Shown here: one piece after another, positions 26,082 to 34,923 of the stretch | Position numbering within the stretch: position 1 is the first letter of the stretch | How the letters are laid out: the number at the start of each line of letters is the position of its first letter | NCBI GenBank assembly: GCA_014801075.1 | Contig: JAAVEW010000014.1 | Coordinates: 23,298-87,297 of the forward strand | DNA: 64,000 bases | Origin: Barnesiella sp. | GTDB lineage: Bacteria; Bacteroidota; Bacteroidia; Bacteroidales; Muribaculaceae | Direction: 5' to 3' | The notes under the pieces: generated by a model | Databases searched by the model: none | What the model was told of the DNA's origin: nothing | Seen by the model: only the letters and a program-made list of their open reading frames with translations | Translations under genes and position numbers: made by a program

Positions 26082-28337
26082 TTACTTGACGGTGATGACA
26101 CCCGACTGGCGTATGTCGTCGGAAGCCGCGCCGAGCTGTATCTCAAACTCTCCAGGCTCAACCACCTGCTGCATGTCCTCGTTCCACAGAGCGAGTTCCT
26201 TCATGGGGAGGGTGAGCTCTACAACCTGACTTTCGCCCGGCTTGAGGTTGATTTTCTTGAAGCCTTTGAGCTGCTGTATGGGGGTCGACACTGAGCTGAT
26301 GCGGTCGTGGACATACATCTGCACCACCTCTTTGCCCTCGCGCTCGCCGGTGTTGGTCACCTTCACTTTCACCGTTACGGTGTCAGTGTCCTTGGGTTCT
26401 GTGTTGTCGATTTCCATGTCGGAGTATTCAAAGGTGGTGTAGCTCAGGCCACGGCCGAAGTTCCAGAGCGGTTCGGGGAGCTCGAATACGTAGTGGAACT
26501 GGGGATTGTCGGGACCGCCGCCACGCTCCACTGTCTCCACGCGGTCGGTGGGATAGTGATTGTAGAAGCAGGGAGTATTGCCCGTGCTGCGAGGGAACGA
26601 TACGGTCAGCTTGCCCGAGGGATTGACGTTGCCGAGAAGCACATCGGCCAGCGCGGCACCCTGCTGCTCGCCCGAGCAGAACTGAGCCACGACGGCGTTG
26701 GCGTTCTCCTGCGCGTATTTGAGCACGAGGGGCTTGCCGCCGATAAATGTCACGATTACGGGCTTGCCGGTAGCCACGACAGCTTCGAGGAGCTGCTGCT
26801 GCTTGCCGGGGAGGTCGAGCGACGACAGGTCGAAACCTTCGCCCGAGGTAGGCTTGTCCATGCGGCGTGCGAGGTAGTAGGAACGTGTACCCACGGCCAC
26901 TACGGCCACGTCGGCATCCTCAACGGCTTTCACCGCGTCGGCAATCTTGCTCTCGTCGGTGCTCCACCAGTCGCAACCCTCGGCGTAGGTCACCGTAGCG
27001 CGGTCGCCCACAGCCTCGGTAAGACCCTCGAAGAGGTCGATACCCTCCTTGCCGTCGCAGTCAACCCACGCGTAGTCACCCATGTTGGCGAAGTGGCCGT
27101 TGGGGCCTACGACAGCGATTTTCTTGTACTTGTCGAGGTTGAGGGGGAGGAAGTTGTCCTTATTTTCAAGGAGTATCACAGCCTCCTCGGCTACCTGACG
27201 TGCGAGGTCGACATTCTCCTTGCTGCGTACTACTTTCTTCACATTCTCAGGGTCGATTTTGTCACCCTCGAAAAGACCGAGTTCAAACTTGGCCTTGAGT
27301 ATGCGGCGGCAGGCGTCGTCGATAACCTTCTCGTCGAGTTTGCCGTCGCGCACTGACTGTGCGAGAGTGGAGTAAGTCCAGCCCACTTCGAGGTCGACAC
27401 CTGAGTTGACAGCCTTGATGGCAGCCTCTTCGGGTGAACCGACGGCGTGGTGGAAGGAGTAGATGCGCTCTACCGAGCCCCAGTCGGAGTAGCAGTAGCC
27501 TTTATGGCCGAGCTCGCCGCGGAGCACATCGGTGAGATAGTGCTTCGAACCGGTGACGGGCACTGCGTCGTAGGCCGAGTAGCAGGTCATGACGGCACCG
27601 GGACATGCCTCGGCGATGACGCGCTTGAAGGGGTAGAGATAGACTGTCTGGAATTCATGTTCGCCACCGGGCACCGAGGCGGTGTTGAGGCCACCGTAAG
27701 GGCTGCCGTGGGCCACGAAGTGCTTTACCATAGCGAGTACGCCCTCGCTCTGATAGCCGTTGACAAATGCTTTACCCATTTCGGCAATCATGAACGGGTC
27801 CTCGCCGAAGGTCTCCTCAACGCGTCCCCAACGCAGCTCACGGGCCACGTCGAGCACGGGTGAAAGCACCTGACGGATACCCATAGCGCGGGCTTCGCGA
27901 CCGCAGGCTGCGGTCATGTCCTGAATGAGGTCAACGTTCCATGTCGAGGCCTGGGCCAGCGGCAGCGGATAGAGCGTGCAGCTGTCCTGAATGATGCCCT
28001 GGATACCCTCGGCGGTGTTGATGATGGGGATGCCGAGGCGGTTGCTCTTCTTGACATGCTCGCCGAGCGCCTTGAATATCTTGGCTGCCTCGTAGGCGTT
28101 CTGTGTCATTTCGTAGGTTGTACCGTAGCTGTTCTCGCCGAACGATTCGGCGATAGAGCCAACGTGGCCCACCTGACGGTTCTGCAGCTGCATGCACTTC
28201 TCGTCGAGAGTCATGCGCGAGAGCAGGTCCTCGACGCGGGCGTCGATGGGAGCCTTGGAGTTCTTGTACAAAGGTCCGGCTGCGGCCGCGCCTGCGGCAC
28301 ACAGCATCACTGAGATAATGAATGGTCTGATTCTCAT
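26082..28337 (-). CDS. GH3 family beta-glycosidase (copy A)
   Basis: A 751-residue exported GH3 enzyme, probably a beta-glucosidase or beta-xylosidase. The signal peptide (1-20) is followed by APIDARVEDLLSRMTLDEK, the usual start of the GH3 N-terminal barrel. The nucleophile is the Asp in CYSDWGSVER. The alpha/beta sandwich (residues about 380-590) and a C-terminal fibronectin-III-like domain (about 650-740, GREGKEVVQMYVHD, LKGFKKINLKPGES) complete a standard three-domain GH3. The acid/base cannot be placed by eye. It lies 114 nt downstream of a close paralogue of almost identical length. Confidence 0.93.
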   Translation of the reverse strand: MRIRPFIISVMLCAAGAAAAGPLYKNSKAPIDARVEDLLSRMTLDEKCMQLQNRQVGHVGSIAESFGENSYGTTYEMTQNAYEAAKIFKALGEHVKKSNRLGIPIINTAEGIQGIIQDSCTLYPLPLAQASTWNVDLIQDMTAACGREARAMGIRQVLSPVLDVARELRWGRVEETFGEDPFMIAEMGKAFVNGYQSEGVLAMVKHFVAHGSPYGGLNTASVPGGEHEFQTVYLYPFKRVIAEACPGAVMTCYSAYDAVPVTGSKHYLTDVLRGELGHKGYCYSDWGSVERIYSFHHAVGSPEEAAIKAVNSGVDLEVGWTYSTLAQSVRDGKLDEKVIDDACRRILKAKFELGLFEGDKIDPENVKKVVRSKENVDLARQVAEEAVILLENKDNFLPLNLDKYKKIAVVGPNGHFANMGDYAWVDCDGKEGIDLFEGLTEAVGDRATVTYAEGCDWWSTDESKIADAVKAVEDADVAVVAVGTRSYYLARRMDKPTSGEGFDLSSLDLPGKQQQLLEAVVATGKPVIVTFIGGKPLVLKYAQENANAVVAQFCSGEQQGAALADVLLGNVNPSGKLTVSFPRSTGNTPCFYNHYPTDRVETVERGGGPDNPQFHYVFELPEPLWNFGRGLSYTTFEYSDMEIDNTEPKDTDTVTVKVKVTNTGEREGKEVVQMYVHDRISSVSTPIQQLKGFKKINLKPGESQVVELTLPMKELALWNEDMQQVVEPGEFEIQLGAASDDIRQSGVITVK

Positions 28338-28394
28338 AAACTTTAGGGTTTGTTTTTGATTTTTGTTACTCTTTGTTTCTGTTATCAGACAGGA

Positions 28395-28440
28395 TTTTTT
28401 ATAAGGTGTATATTAATTTTTTTATAAGGTGTATATTAAT
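28395..28440. repeat. Perfect 23-bp tandem repeat between the two GH3 genes
   Basis: 28395-28417 and 28418-28440 are identical (TTTTTTATAAGGTGTATATT, then AAT). They lie just downstream of the stop of GH3 copy B. Confidence 0.93.
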
Positions 28441-28451
28441 AAGGGTCGGGG

Positions 28452-30710
28452 TTATTTCACCGTGATGGTGGCAGTGCCGCGGATATCGTCGGAGGCGGCG
28501 CCAATCTGAAGCTCGAAGTCTCCGGGCTCCACAACCTCTTCGAGGCGGCTGTTCCACAGAGCGAGTTCCTTCATGGGGAGCGCTATCTCCACTACCTGAC
28601 TTTCGCCGGGCTTCAGGTTGACTTTCTTGAAGCCTTTGAGCTGCTGCTTGGGAGTTGACACAGTGCTTACTACGTCGTTGACGTAGAGCTGCACGGTCTC
28701 TTTACCCTCGCGGTCGCCGGTGTTGGTCACTTTTACTTTCACAGTCACGGTGTCGGTAGCCTTGGGCTCTTTGTTGTCTACTTCGATGTCGGAGTATTCA
28801 AAGGTGGTGTAGCTCAAGCCGTGGCCGAAGTTCCACACGGGTTCGGGAGCTTCGAAGATGTAGTGCAGACGCGGCTCGTCATACGAACCGGGGGCGTCAA
28901 ACGGCTCTTCGCGGTCAGTGTCGTAGTGGTTGTAGAAGCAGGGGGTGTTGCCTGTGCTCTGCGGGAACGACACGGTCAGCTTGCCCGAGGGGTTCACGTT
29001 GCCGAGCAGCACGTCGGCCATGGCAGCGCCCTGCTGCTCGCCGCCGCAGAACTGCACGAGAACGGCGTCGGCATGGTCCTGTGCATACTTGAGTACCAGC
29101 GGTTTGCCGGCGATGAAAGTAACGATTACGGGCTTGCCGGTGGCTACGACAGCTTCGAGGAGCTGCTGCTGCTTGCCGGGGAGGTCGAGCGACGACAGGT
29201 CGTAGCCCTCGCCGGCGGTGTTCTTGTTGCCGCCGCGGCCGAGGAATGTTGAGCGCGTGCCTACGGCTACGATGGCGATGTCGGCATCCTCAACAGCCTT
29301 TACCGCTTCGGGTATGCGTGAATCATCCTGGCTCCACCAGTCGCAACCCTCGGTATAGGTTACTGTGGCTTTATCGCCAAGTGCTTCGGTAAGACCTTCA
29401 TAGAGGTCGATACCCTCCTCGCCGCTTGGGTTGACCCATGCGTAGTCGCCCATCAGCGCGTAGTGGCCGTTGGGGCCCACGATGGCTATTTTCTTATACT
29501 TGTCGAGGTCGAGGGGGAGGATATTGTTCTTGTTCTCGGTGAGGACGATACTTTCATCGGCCACACGCTTTGCCAGGTCGATATTCTCTTTGGAGCGAAC
29601 CACTTTCTTCACGTCGTCGGGGTTGATTTTGTCACCCTCGAAAAGGCCGAGCTCGAATTTCTTGCGGAGCACGCGGCGCACGCTTGTGTCGATAACGTCC
29701 TCGCTGATTTTACCCTGACGCACGGCGTCAACGAGTGTCTGGTAGGTCCAGTCCACATTGACATCGATACCGGCCTCGGCTGCCATGATTGCAGCCTCTT
29801 CTGGGGTGTCAACGGCGTGGTGGAATGTCTTGAGGCGCTCCACCGAGCCCCAGTCGGAGTAGACGTAACCGGTGTGGCCGAGCTCGCCGCGGAGCACGTC
29901 GGTCATATAGTAGCGCGAACCGGTCAGAGGTTCGCCGTCATAGGCCGAGTAGCACGACATGATAGCACCGGGCTTGCACTCGGCAATCACGCGGCGGAAC
30001 GGGTAGAGATAGAGGTTGCGCATCTCGGCGGGACCGCCGGCTACCGACGCGCAGTTGAGGCCGCCGCGGGGAGTACCGTGGGCCACGAAGTGCTTGGGCA
30101 TGGCGAGCACGCCCTCTCCCTGATAGCCGTTGACAAATGCCTTGGCCATCTCGGCAATCATGTAGGGGTCCTCACCGAATGTTTCCTCAACGCGGCCCCA
30201 GCGGAGTTCGCGCGCTATATCGAGTACGGGAGAAAGCACCTGACGGATACCTATGGCGCGTGCCTCGCGGCCGCAGGCTGCCGTCATCTCCTCTATGAGT
30301 TCGGGGTTCCAGGTGGTTGACTGGGCGATAGCGTGGGGGAAGAGCGTGCAGCCGTTCTGCAGGATACCCTGAATGCCCTCGGCACAGTTTATGATGGGAA
30401 TACCGAGACGATTGTTCTTCTTCACGTGCTCGCCGAGAGTCTTGTATATAACGGCTGCATCATAGGCGTTGCAATCCATCTCGTGAGTGGTACCGTAGCT
30501 GTCACCCTTGAAGCGGTCGGCGATTTCGTGAGCCTTGCCGGTAGGATTGTTCTGCATCTGCTTGACTTTCTCCTCGAGAGTCATGCGCGAAAGCAGGTCC
30601 TCGACACGGGCGTCGATCGGAGCTTTGGGATTTTTGTACAGCGGACTGCCGGCTGTTGCAGCCAATGCAACGAACATAGCGGGGAGTACCATTTTTCTTA
30701 AATTTCTCAT
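28452..30710 (-). CDS. GH3 family beta-glycosidase (copy B)
   Basis: A 752-residue paralogue of GH3 copy A, with signal peptide, barrel start APIDARVEDLLSRMTLEEK, nucleophile block VYSDWGSVERLK, alpha/beta sandwich and fibronectin-III domain (GREGKE replaced by DREGKETVQLYVND). The central sandwich is nearly the same as copy A (SLDLPGKQQQLLEAVVATGK in both), while the N-terminal 100 residues have diverged more. That fits tandem duplication followed by substrate-site drift or partial gene conversion. The gene is the first structural gene after the HTCS regulator, 53 nt away. Confidence 0.93.
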   Translation of the reverse strand: MRNLRKMVLPAMFVALAATAGSPLYKNPKAPIDARVEDLLSRMTLEEKVKQMQNNPTGKAHEIADRFKGDSYGTTHEMDCNAYDAAVIYKTLGEHVKKNNRLGIPIINCAEGIQGILQNGCTLFPHAIAQSTTWNPELIEEMTAACGREARAIGIRQVLSPVLDIARELRWGRVEETFGEDPYMIAEMAKAFVNGYQGEGVLAMPKHFVAHGTPRGGLNCASVAGGPAEMRNLYLYPFRRVIAECKPGAIMSCYSAYDGEPLTGSRYYMTDVLRGELGHTGYVYSDWGSVERLKTFHHAVDTPEEAAIMAAEAGIDVNVDWTYQTLVDAVRQGKISEDVIDTSVRRVLRKKFELGLFEGDKINPDDVKKVVRSKENIDLAKRVADESIVLTENKNNILPLDLDKYKKIAIVGPNGHYALMGDYAWVNPSGEEGIDLYEGLTEALGDKATVTYTEGCDWWSQDDSRIPEAVKAVEDADIAIVAVGTRSTFLGRGGNKNTAGEGYDLSSLDLPGKQQQLLEAVVATGKPVIVTFIAGKPLVLKYAQDHADAVLVQFCGGEQQGAAMADVLLGNVNPSGKLTVSFPQSTGNTPCFYNHYDTDREEPFDAPGSYDEPRLHYIFEAPEPVWNFGHGLSYTTFEYSDIEVDNKEPKATDTVTVKVKVTNTGDREGKETVQLYVNDVVSTVSTPKQQLKGFKKVNLKPGESQVVEIALPMKELALWNSRLEEVVEPGDFELQIGAASDDIRGTATITVK

Positions 30711-30763
30711 AACAGGAATTCTGATTAGTTTATAATGTTAATAGATTAGGGTCTTGTTTTCAA

Positions 30764-33700
30764 TCATTGCTCCTCGGTGGGGGAGGGGAGTTCGTCGGGA
30801 GCGTTGTCATCGGCAACCTCGGCCGCATCGGGCGCGTCGGTCGGTTCGGGCTGCGGTGCGCGGGCTGCCTCGCCGTTGCGGGCATACTGCTGGCACTGCT
30901 TCTCGAAACCCTTGGGGGTGACGCCGAACTGGCGGAAGAAGAGCTTGCTGAAATAGCTTGACGAATTGATACCCACCATGAAGCATACGTCGCCTATGCG
31001 GTATTTGCCCTCCTGTATGAGCTCGGCCGCTTTCTTCAGACGTATGAGGCGTATAAGCTCGATGGGCGACAGGTTGAAGAGTGTCTTTATCTTGCGCAGC
31101 AGCGACGAGCGGCTCATGCAGAACACATCGGCCATCGACTCTACCGAGAAGTTTTCATCGGAGATGTTGTCGGTGATTATCTTGATTACCTTGTTCATGA
31201 ATTCCTCGTCGGCCTTGGTCATCTTCATGTTGTCAATCGAGAAGAAGGGCTGCTTGAGGAACGCCTTGCGCTCGTGCTTGCGGTTTTCGAGCAGAGAGAG
31301 TATCTGCTGACGGAAATACTTGATGGAGAACGGTTTCTCGATGTAAGCCTCGCCGCCGCATTTGAGGGCCGCGAGCTTCGACTCAAGGTCGTTCTTGGCC
31401 GTGAGGAACACCACGGGGATGTGGGAGCGGTTGATATCGCTCTTGACCTGACGGCACAGCTCGTAACCGTCCATGACGGGCATCATCAGGTCGGTGACTA
31501 TGAGGTCGTAGTTATGGTCCTGCAGCTTGTCGAGGGCTTCCTGGCCGTTGCAGCAGGTGTCGATTACGAAATTCTGCGACAACTGGTCGGCGAGGAATTC
31601 GCGCATGTCGTCGTTATCCTCTACCAGAAGTATCGAGTAGCTGTGTTCCTGCTCGAGCGAGGTGGGCACGGTCTCCTCCATGACATATTCATTCATGGTG
31701 ACGTCGGTGACGGGCACAGCCTCGGCCTCCATGTCATCCTTGCGGAGCGGCAGGGTGAGCACGAAGGTGTTGAGCTCGGAATTGTTGTCGGCCAGCGTGA
31801 TGGTGCCGTTGAGCAAGTGGGCCAGAGTGCGGCAGAGCGGCAGCCCTATGCCCACTCCGTTGTTATCCTGCTGGGAATTAACCTGGAAGAACGGCTCGAA
31901 GATGCGCAGCGAGTTCTCGCCCTTCAGTTTCTCGCCGTCGCTGGTGACGGAGAGGGTGAATGTGTCATCGTCCGAAGTGAGCGACACCTCGGTGGTGTGG
32001 CGGCCATACTTGAGGGCGTTGTTGAGCAGGTTGGAGAATATCTTTATCAAAGCCTCGCTGTCGGTGACGGCATATATATCCTTCTGCGGGATGGAGGTGA
32101 CGAGTTCGCGGCCCTTCACCTGCATTGTCGGTTCGAAGCGTTCTATTGTGTCGTTGACTATCTGGGTGACATCGACGCGTTCAAACTTGATATTGAACTG
32201 GTTGGCGCCGATTTTCTGGAAGTCGAGCAGCTGCCCGGTGAGGTTGAGCAGGCGCGACGTGTTCTTGCGCATCACCTTTATGTAGCGCTCCACGCGCTTG
32301 TCCTCGATGTTGAGCGACTCCATAGCTTCGAGGGGTGCGTCGATAAGCGAGAGCGGTGTGCGTATCTCGTGGGCTATCTCGGTGAAGAACTGCACTTTGT
32401 TCTCGTAGAGTTCTTTCTCCTTGTTGACGCTGAAAAGCTGCTCCTTGGCTGCGAGCTTGCGGTCCTGATTGCGCTTGTAGCGAATCCACAGGAAGAGCAG
32501 TATCACGCCTGACAGCACTATATATAATGTAATGGCCCACCAGGTGCTGTACCACGGTGTCTTTACTATAATCTCTATATTGCGCACGGAGTAGCCGGTG
32601 CCATTGCTCACTTTCACCTGAAGCTCGTAGGTGGCCGGGGGAAGATTGGCAAGCGTTATAATGTTGTCGGTCAGCGGTATCCATGTGGTATCGTTCGGGA
32701 GCATGCGGTAGGTATAGTCGAGCGTGCCCTGCGGTATGTAGCTCGGAGTCGATACCTCAAGTATCATGGGGGAGAAATTGTGGGGCAGCACAATCTTGTC
32801 GGTGTAGAATATGCTCTTTACCAGCGGCGAGTCGGGACCGCCGGGCTTAAGCTCGCGTTTGCCGCTGCGCAGCGCGGTGAAGAATATCTTCGGCACGGAG
32901 TCGTTGTAGGTGTCAATTTCGGGGTTAAAGGCTATAAGTCCCTCCATCGTGCCGAAATAGAACCAGCCGTCCTTCGACTTGAGCGCCGAGTGATAGTTGA
33001 ACTGATTGGAGAGCAGGCCGTCGGCGGTGGTAAACACCTTTATCTCACCCGTTTCGGGATGATACTTCACGAGGCCGCGGTTGGTGCCGAACCACAGGTA
33101 GCCCTTGGAGTCCTCAAGAATATCGTAGACCACGTTGTCGGGCAGTCCGGGTACTGACTCGAAACGGTCGTCCTGCGGCATGTATTTCACGAGGCCGCCG
33201 CGGTCGGTCGAGAACCATATTGTACCGCGCGAGTCCTCCATGATAGAGCTTATTGAGTTGGTAGGCAGACCGTTGGAGTGTGACTCATCAAAGGGATAGT
33301 GGGTAAACTTATCGTTTGACGGATTGTATTTCCACACACCGCCACCCATTGTGGCAAACCAAATGATGCCTTTGGAATCCTGCGCGATGTCGAAAATCCA
33401 TGCCTGATTGAGCTGAGGCACCAGCTCGAAACGCGATGAGCCGGGCAGCGCGCGGAAAAGGCCCCAGTCCGAGCCTACCCACTTCTGTCCCTGGCCGTCG
33501 ACGAGGAACGAGTACACGCTGTTGGTCTCGTCGACACCATGAAGGTCGGTGAAGCGGTTGTCAACCTTCTCGCCGTCGACATAAACGTCCATGCCGGTGC
33601 GGGCTTTGCCTACATACACCGTGTCGCGGAACGTCTTTATCATCAGCGCTATATCCTTGTCGTTGATTACCTCGAATTGGCCGGTACGGGGATAGAAGCC

Positions 33701-34852
33701 TGTGAGGCCGGCATCCTCGGCACCGATATATATCTTGCCGTTGCCATCCTCCGAAAGGCCGCGTATGCGCTTGGAGGCCAGGGTGTTCTTACCGAAGCCC
33801 GAAGTGTAGCGGTCAAACTTGAATCCCTTGCGCTGGAAGAAGTTGACGCCGCCATACATCGTGCCCACCCAGGCATTGCCGTCGCGGTCGGCATAGAGCG
33901 AGTAGATGGTGCTGTTGGAGAGATTGCTCTTTCCGTCGCCACCCTCCAGGAGTTTGGTCTGGTTGTCGCGGTTTATCATGTCGATGATAAACAGGCCGTT
34001 CTGCGTGCCGAGCCATATCTCGTTGTCGATACATATCATGGCGCGGGCAAATATATCCTTGTCCTCATTGACAGGAATGGGGGTCATGTAGCCTGTGCCA
34101 AGCTGATAGTGGAATATCTTGCCGTCGGGAGTGCAGAGAGCGAGGTTGCCGTCGGCGGTCTGGCGTATGAGCAGCACGGTCTCGCTGCAAAGCGTATCGA
34201 AACCGGGCATCCGCACGAACTTGTTGGCAGCGCGGTCGTAGGAGTAGAGACCGTCGCGCGTGGTGCCGGTGTAGACATTGTCGTCCTTGTCGACGAAGAG
34301 CGATACGGGGAGATAGTCCTTGTCGCCCACCTTGTCGCGTATCACGGGGTAATAGTCCACCTTGTCGTTGTCGTAGTAGCGGAATATACCCTGGTTGGGC
34401 ACGAGCACCCATATATTGCCGCGTCGGTCAGGGATTATATCCTGCACCCAGTCGTCGGCGCTGACGCCTTCGGCACTCTTGGTTGCAAGATATGTAAAGG
34501 TATCAAAAAGAGGGTTGTAGATGTAGATACCGCGGTCGGTACCCACCCACACGTCGCCTTCGGCCGATGCATACAGCGAACTGATATTATTGTTGCCGCG
34601 CTTGTTGACACGGTCGTAACAATCGAAACATTTCACGGTCTTGCCGTCGTAGCGGTTAAGTCCGTTCTTTGTTCCGAACCACATGAAGCCGTTGCTATCC
34701 TGCGTTATAGCCTTGATGTAGGACGATGACAATCCCTCGTTGGTGCCTATCTGATTGAAGGAATAGTTGACGGCTCGCGGTAATGCGCCGGCCGTTATGG
34801 CCGACGCTATCACAGCGATTATTACGGTTAATATTTTAAAGCCTTTTCGCAT
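30764..34852 (-). CDS. Hybrid two-component system (HTCS) regulator
   Basis: A 1362-residue one-protein sensor and transcription factor, the usual switch of Bacteroidota glycan loci. It has a signal peptide (1-24); periplasmic two-bladed propeller repeats (about 35-690, units such as MWFGTKNGLNRYDG and IWFSTDRGGLVKY); a Y_Y_Y domain (about 695-765); one membrane span (about 768-790); a histidine kinase with FFTEIAHEIRTPLS (phospho-His near 825) and a HATPase domain (SNLLNNALKYG, GVGIGLPLC); a receiver (SILLVEDNDDMREF, with Asp in IVTDLMMPVMDGYE); and an AraC-type helix-turn-helix (about 1240-1330). A Pro/Glu/Ala-rich tail ends the protein. All key residues are present. It should sense a sugar fragment and activate the surrounding genes. 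Confidence 0.95.
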   Translation of the reverse strand: MRKGFKILTVIIAVIASAITAGALPRAVNYSFNQIGTNEGLSSSYIKAITQDSNGFMWFGTKNGLNRYDGKTVKCFDCYDRVNKRGNNNISSLYASAEGDVWVGTDRGIYIYNPLFDTFTYLATKSAEGVSADDWVQDIIPDRRGNIWVLVPNQGIFRYYDNDKVDYYPVIRDKVGDKDYLPVSLFVDKDDNVYTGTTRDGLYSYDRAANKFVRMPGFDTLCSETVLLIRQTADGNLALCTPDGKIFHYQLGTGYMTPIPVNEDKDIFARAMICIDNEIWLGTQNGLFIIDMINRDNQTKLLEGGDGKSNLSNSTIYSLYADRDGNAWVGTMYGGVNFFQRKGFKFDRYTSGFGKNTLASKRIRGLSEDGNGKIYIGAEDAGLTGFYPRTGQFEVINDKDIALMIKTFRDTVYVGKARTGMDVYVDGEKVDNRFTDLHGVDETNSVYSFLVDGQGQKWVGSDWGLFRALPGSSRFELVPQLNQAWIFDIAQDSKGIIWFATMGGGVWKYNPSNDKFTHYPFDESHSNGLPTNSISSIMEDSRGTIWFSTDRGGLVKYMPQDDRFESVPGLPDNVVYDILEDSKGYLWFGTNRGLVKYHPETGEIKVFTTADGLLSNQFNYHSALKSKDGWFYFGTMEGLIAFNPEIDTYNDSVPKIFFTALRSGKRELKPGGPDSPLVKSIFYTDKIVLPHNFSPMILEVSTPSYIPQGTLDYTYRMLPNDTTWIPLTDNIITLANLPPATYELQVKVSNGTGYSVRNIEIIVKTPWYSTWWAITLYIVLSGVILLFLWIRYKRNQDRKLAAKEQLFSVNKEKELYENKVQFFTEIAHEIRTPLSLIDAPLEAMESLNIEDKRVERYIKVMRKNTSRLLNLTGQLLDFQKIGANQFNIKFERVDVTQIVNDTIERFEPTMQVKGRELVTSIPQKDIYAVTDSEALIKIFSNLLNNALKYGRHTTEVSLTSDDDTFTLSVTSDGEKLKGENSLRIFEPFFQVNSQQDNNGVGIGLPLCRTLAHLLNGTITLADNNSELNTFVLTLPLRKDDMEAEAVPVTDVTMNEYVMEETVPTSLEQEHSYSILLVEDNDDMREFLADQLSQNFVIDTCCNGQEALDKLQDHNYDLIVTDLMMPVMDGYELCRQVKSDINRSHIPVVFLTAKNDLESKLAALKCGGEAYIEKPFSIKYFRQQILSLLENRKHERKAFLKQPFFSIDNMKMTKADEEFMNKVIKIITDNISDENFSVESMADVFCMSRSSLLRKIKTLFNLSPIELIRLIRLKKAAELIQEGKYRIGDVCFMVGINSSSYFSKLFFRQFGVTPKGFEKQCQQYARNGEAARAPQPEPTDAPDAAEVADDNAPDELPSPTEEQ

Positions 34853-34923
34853 ATAAGGTTCATGATATTATTGTTATACCCGACGGGCGGTTATCAGTGA
34901 CTGCATGCGCTGCCGCGGGTAGT

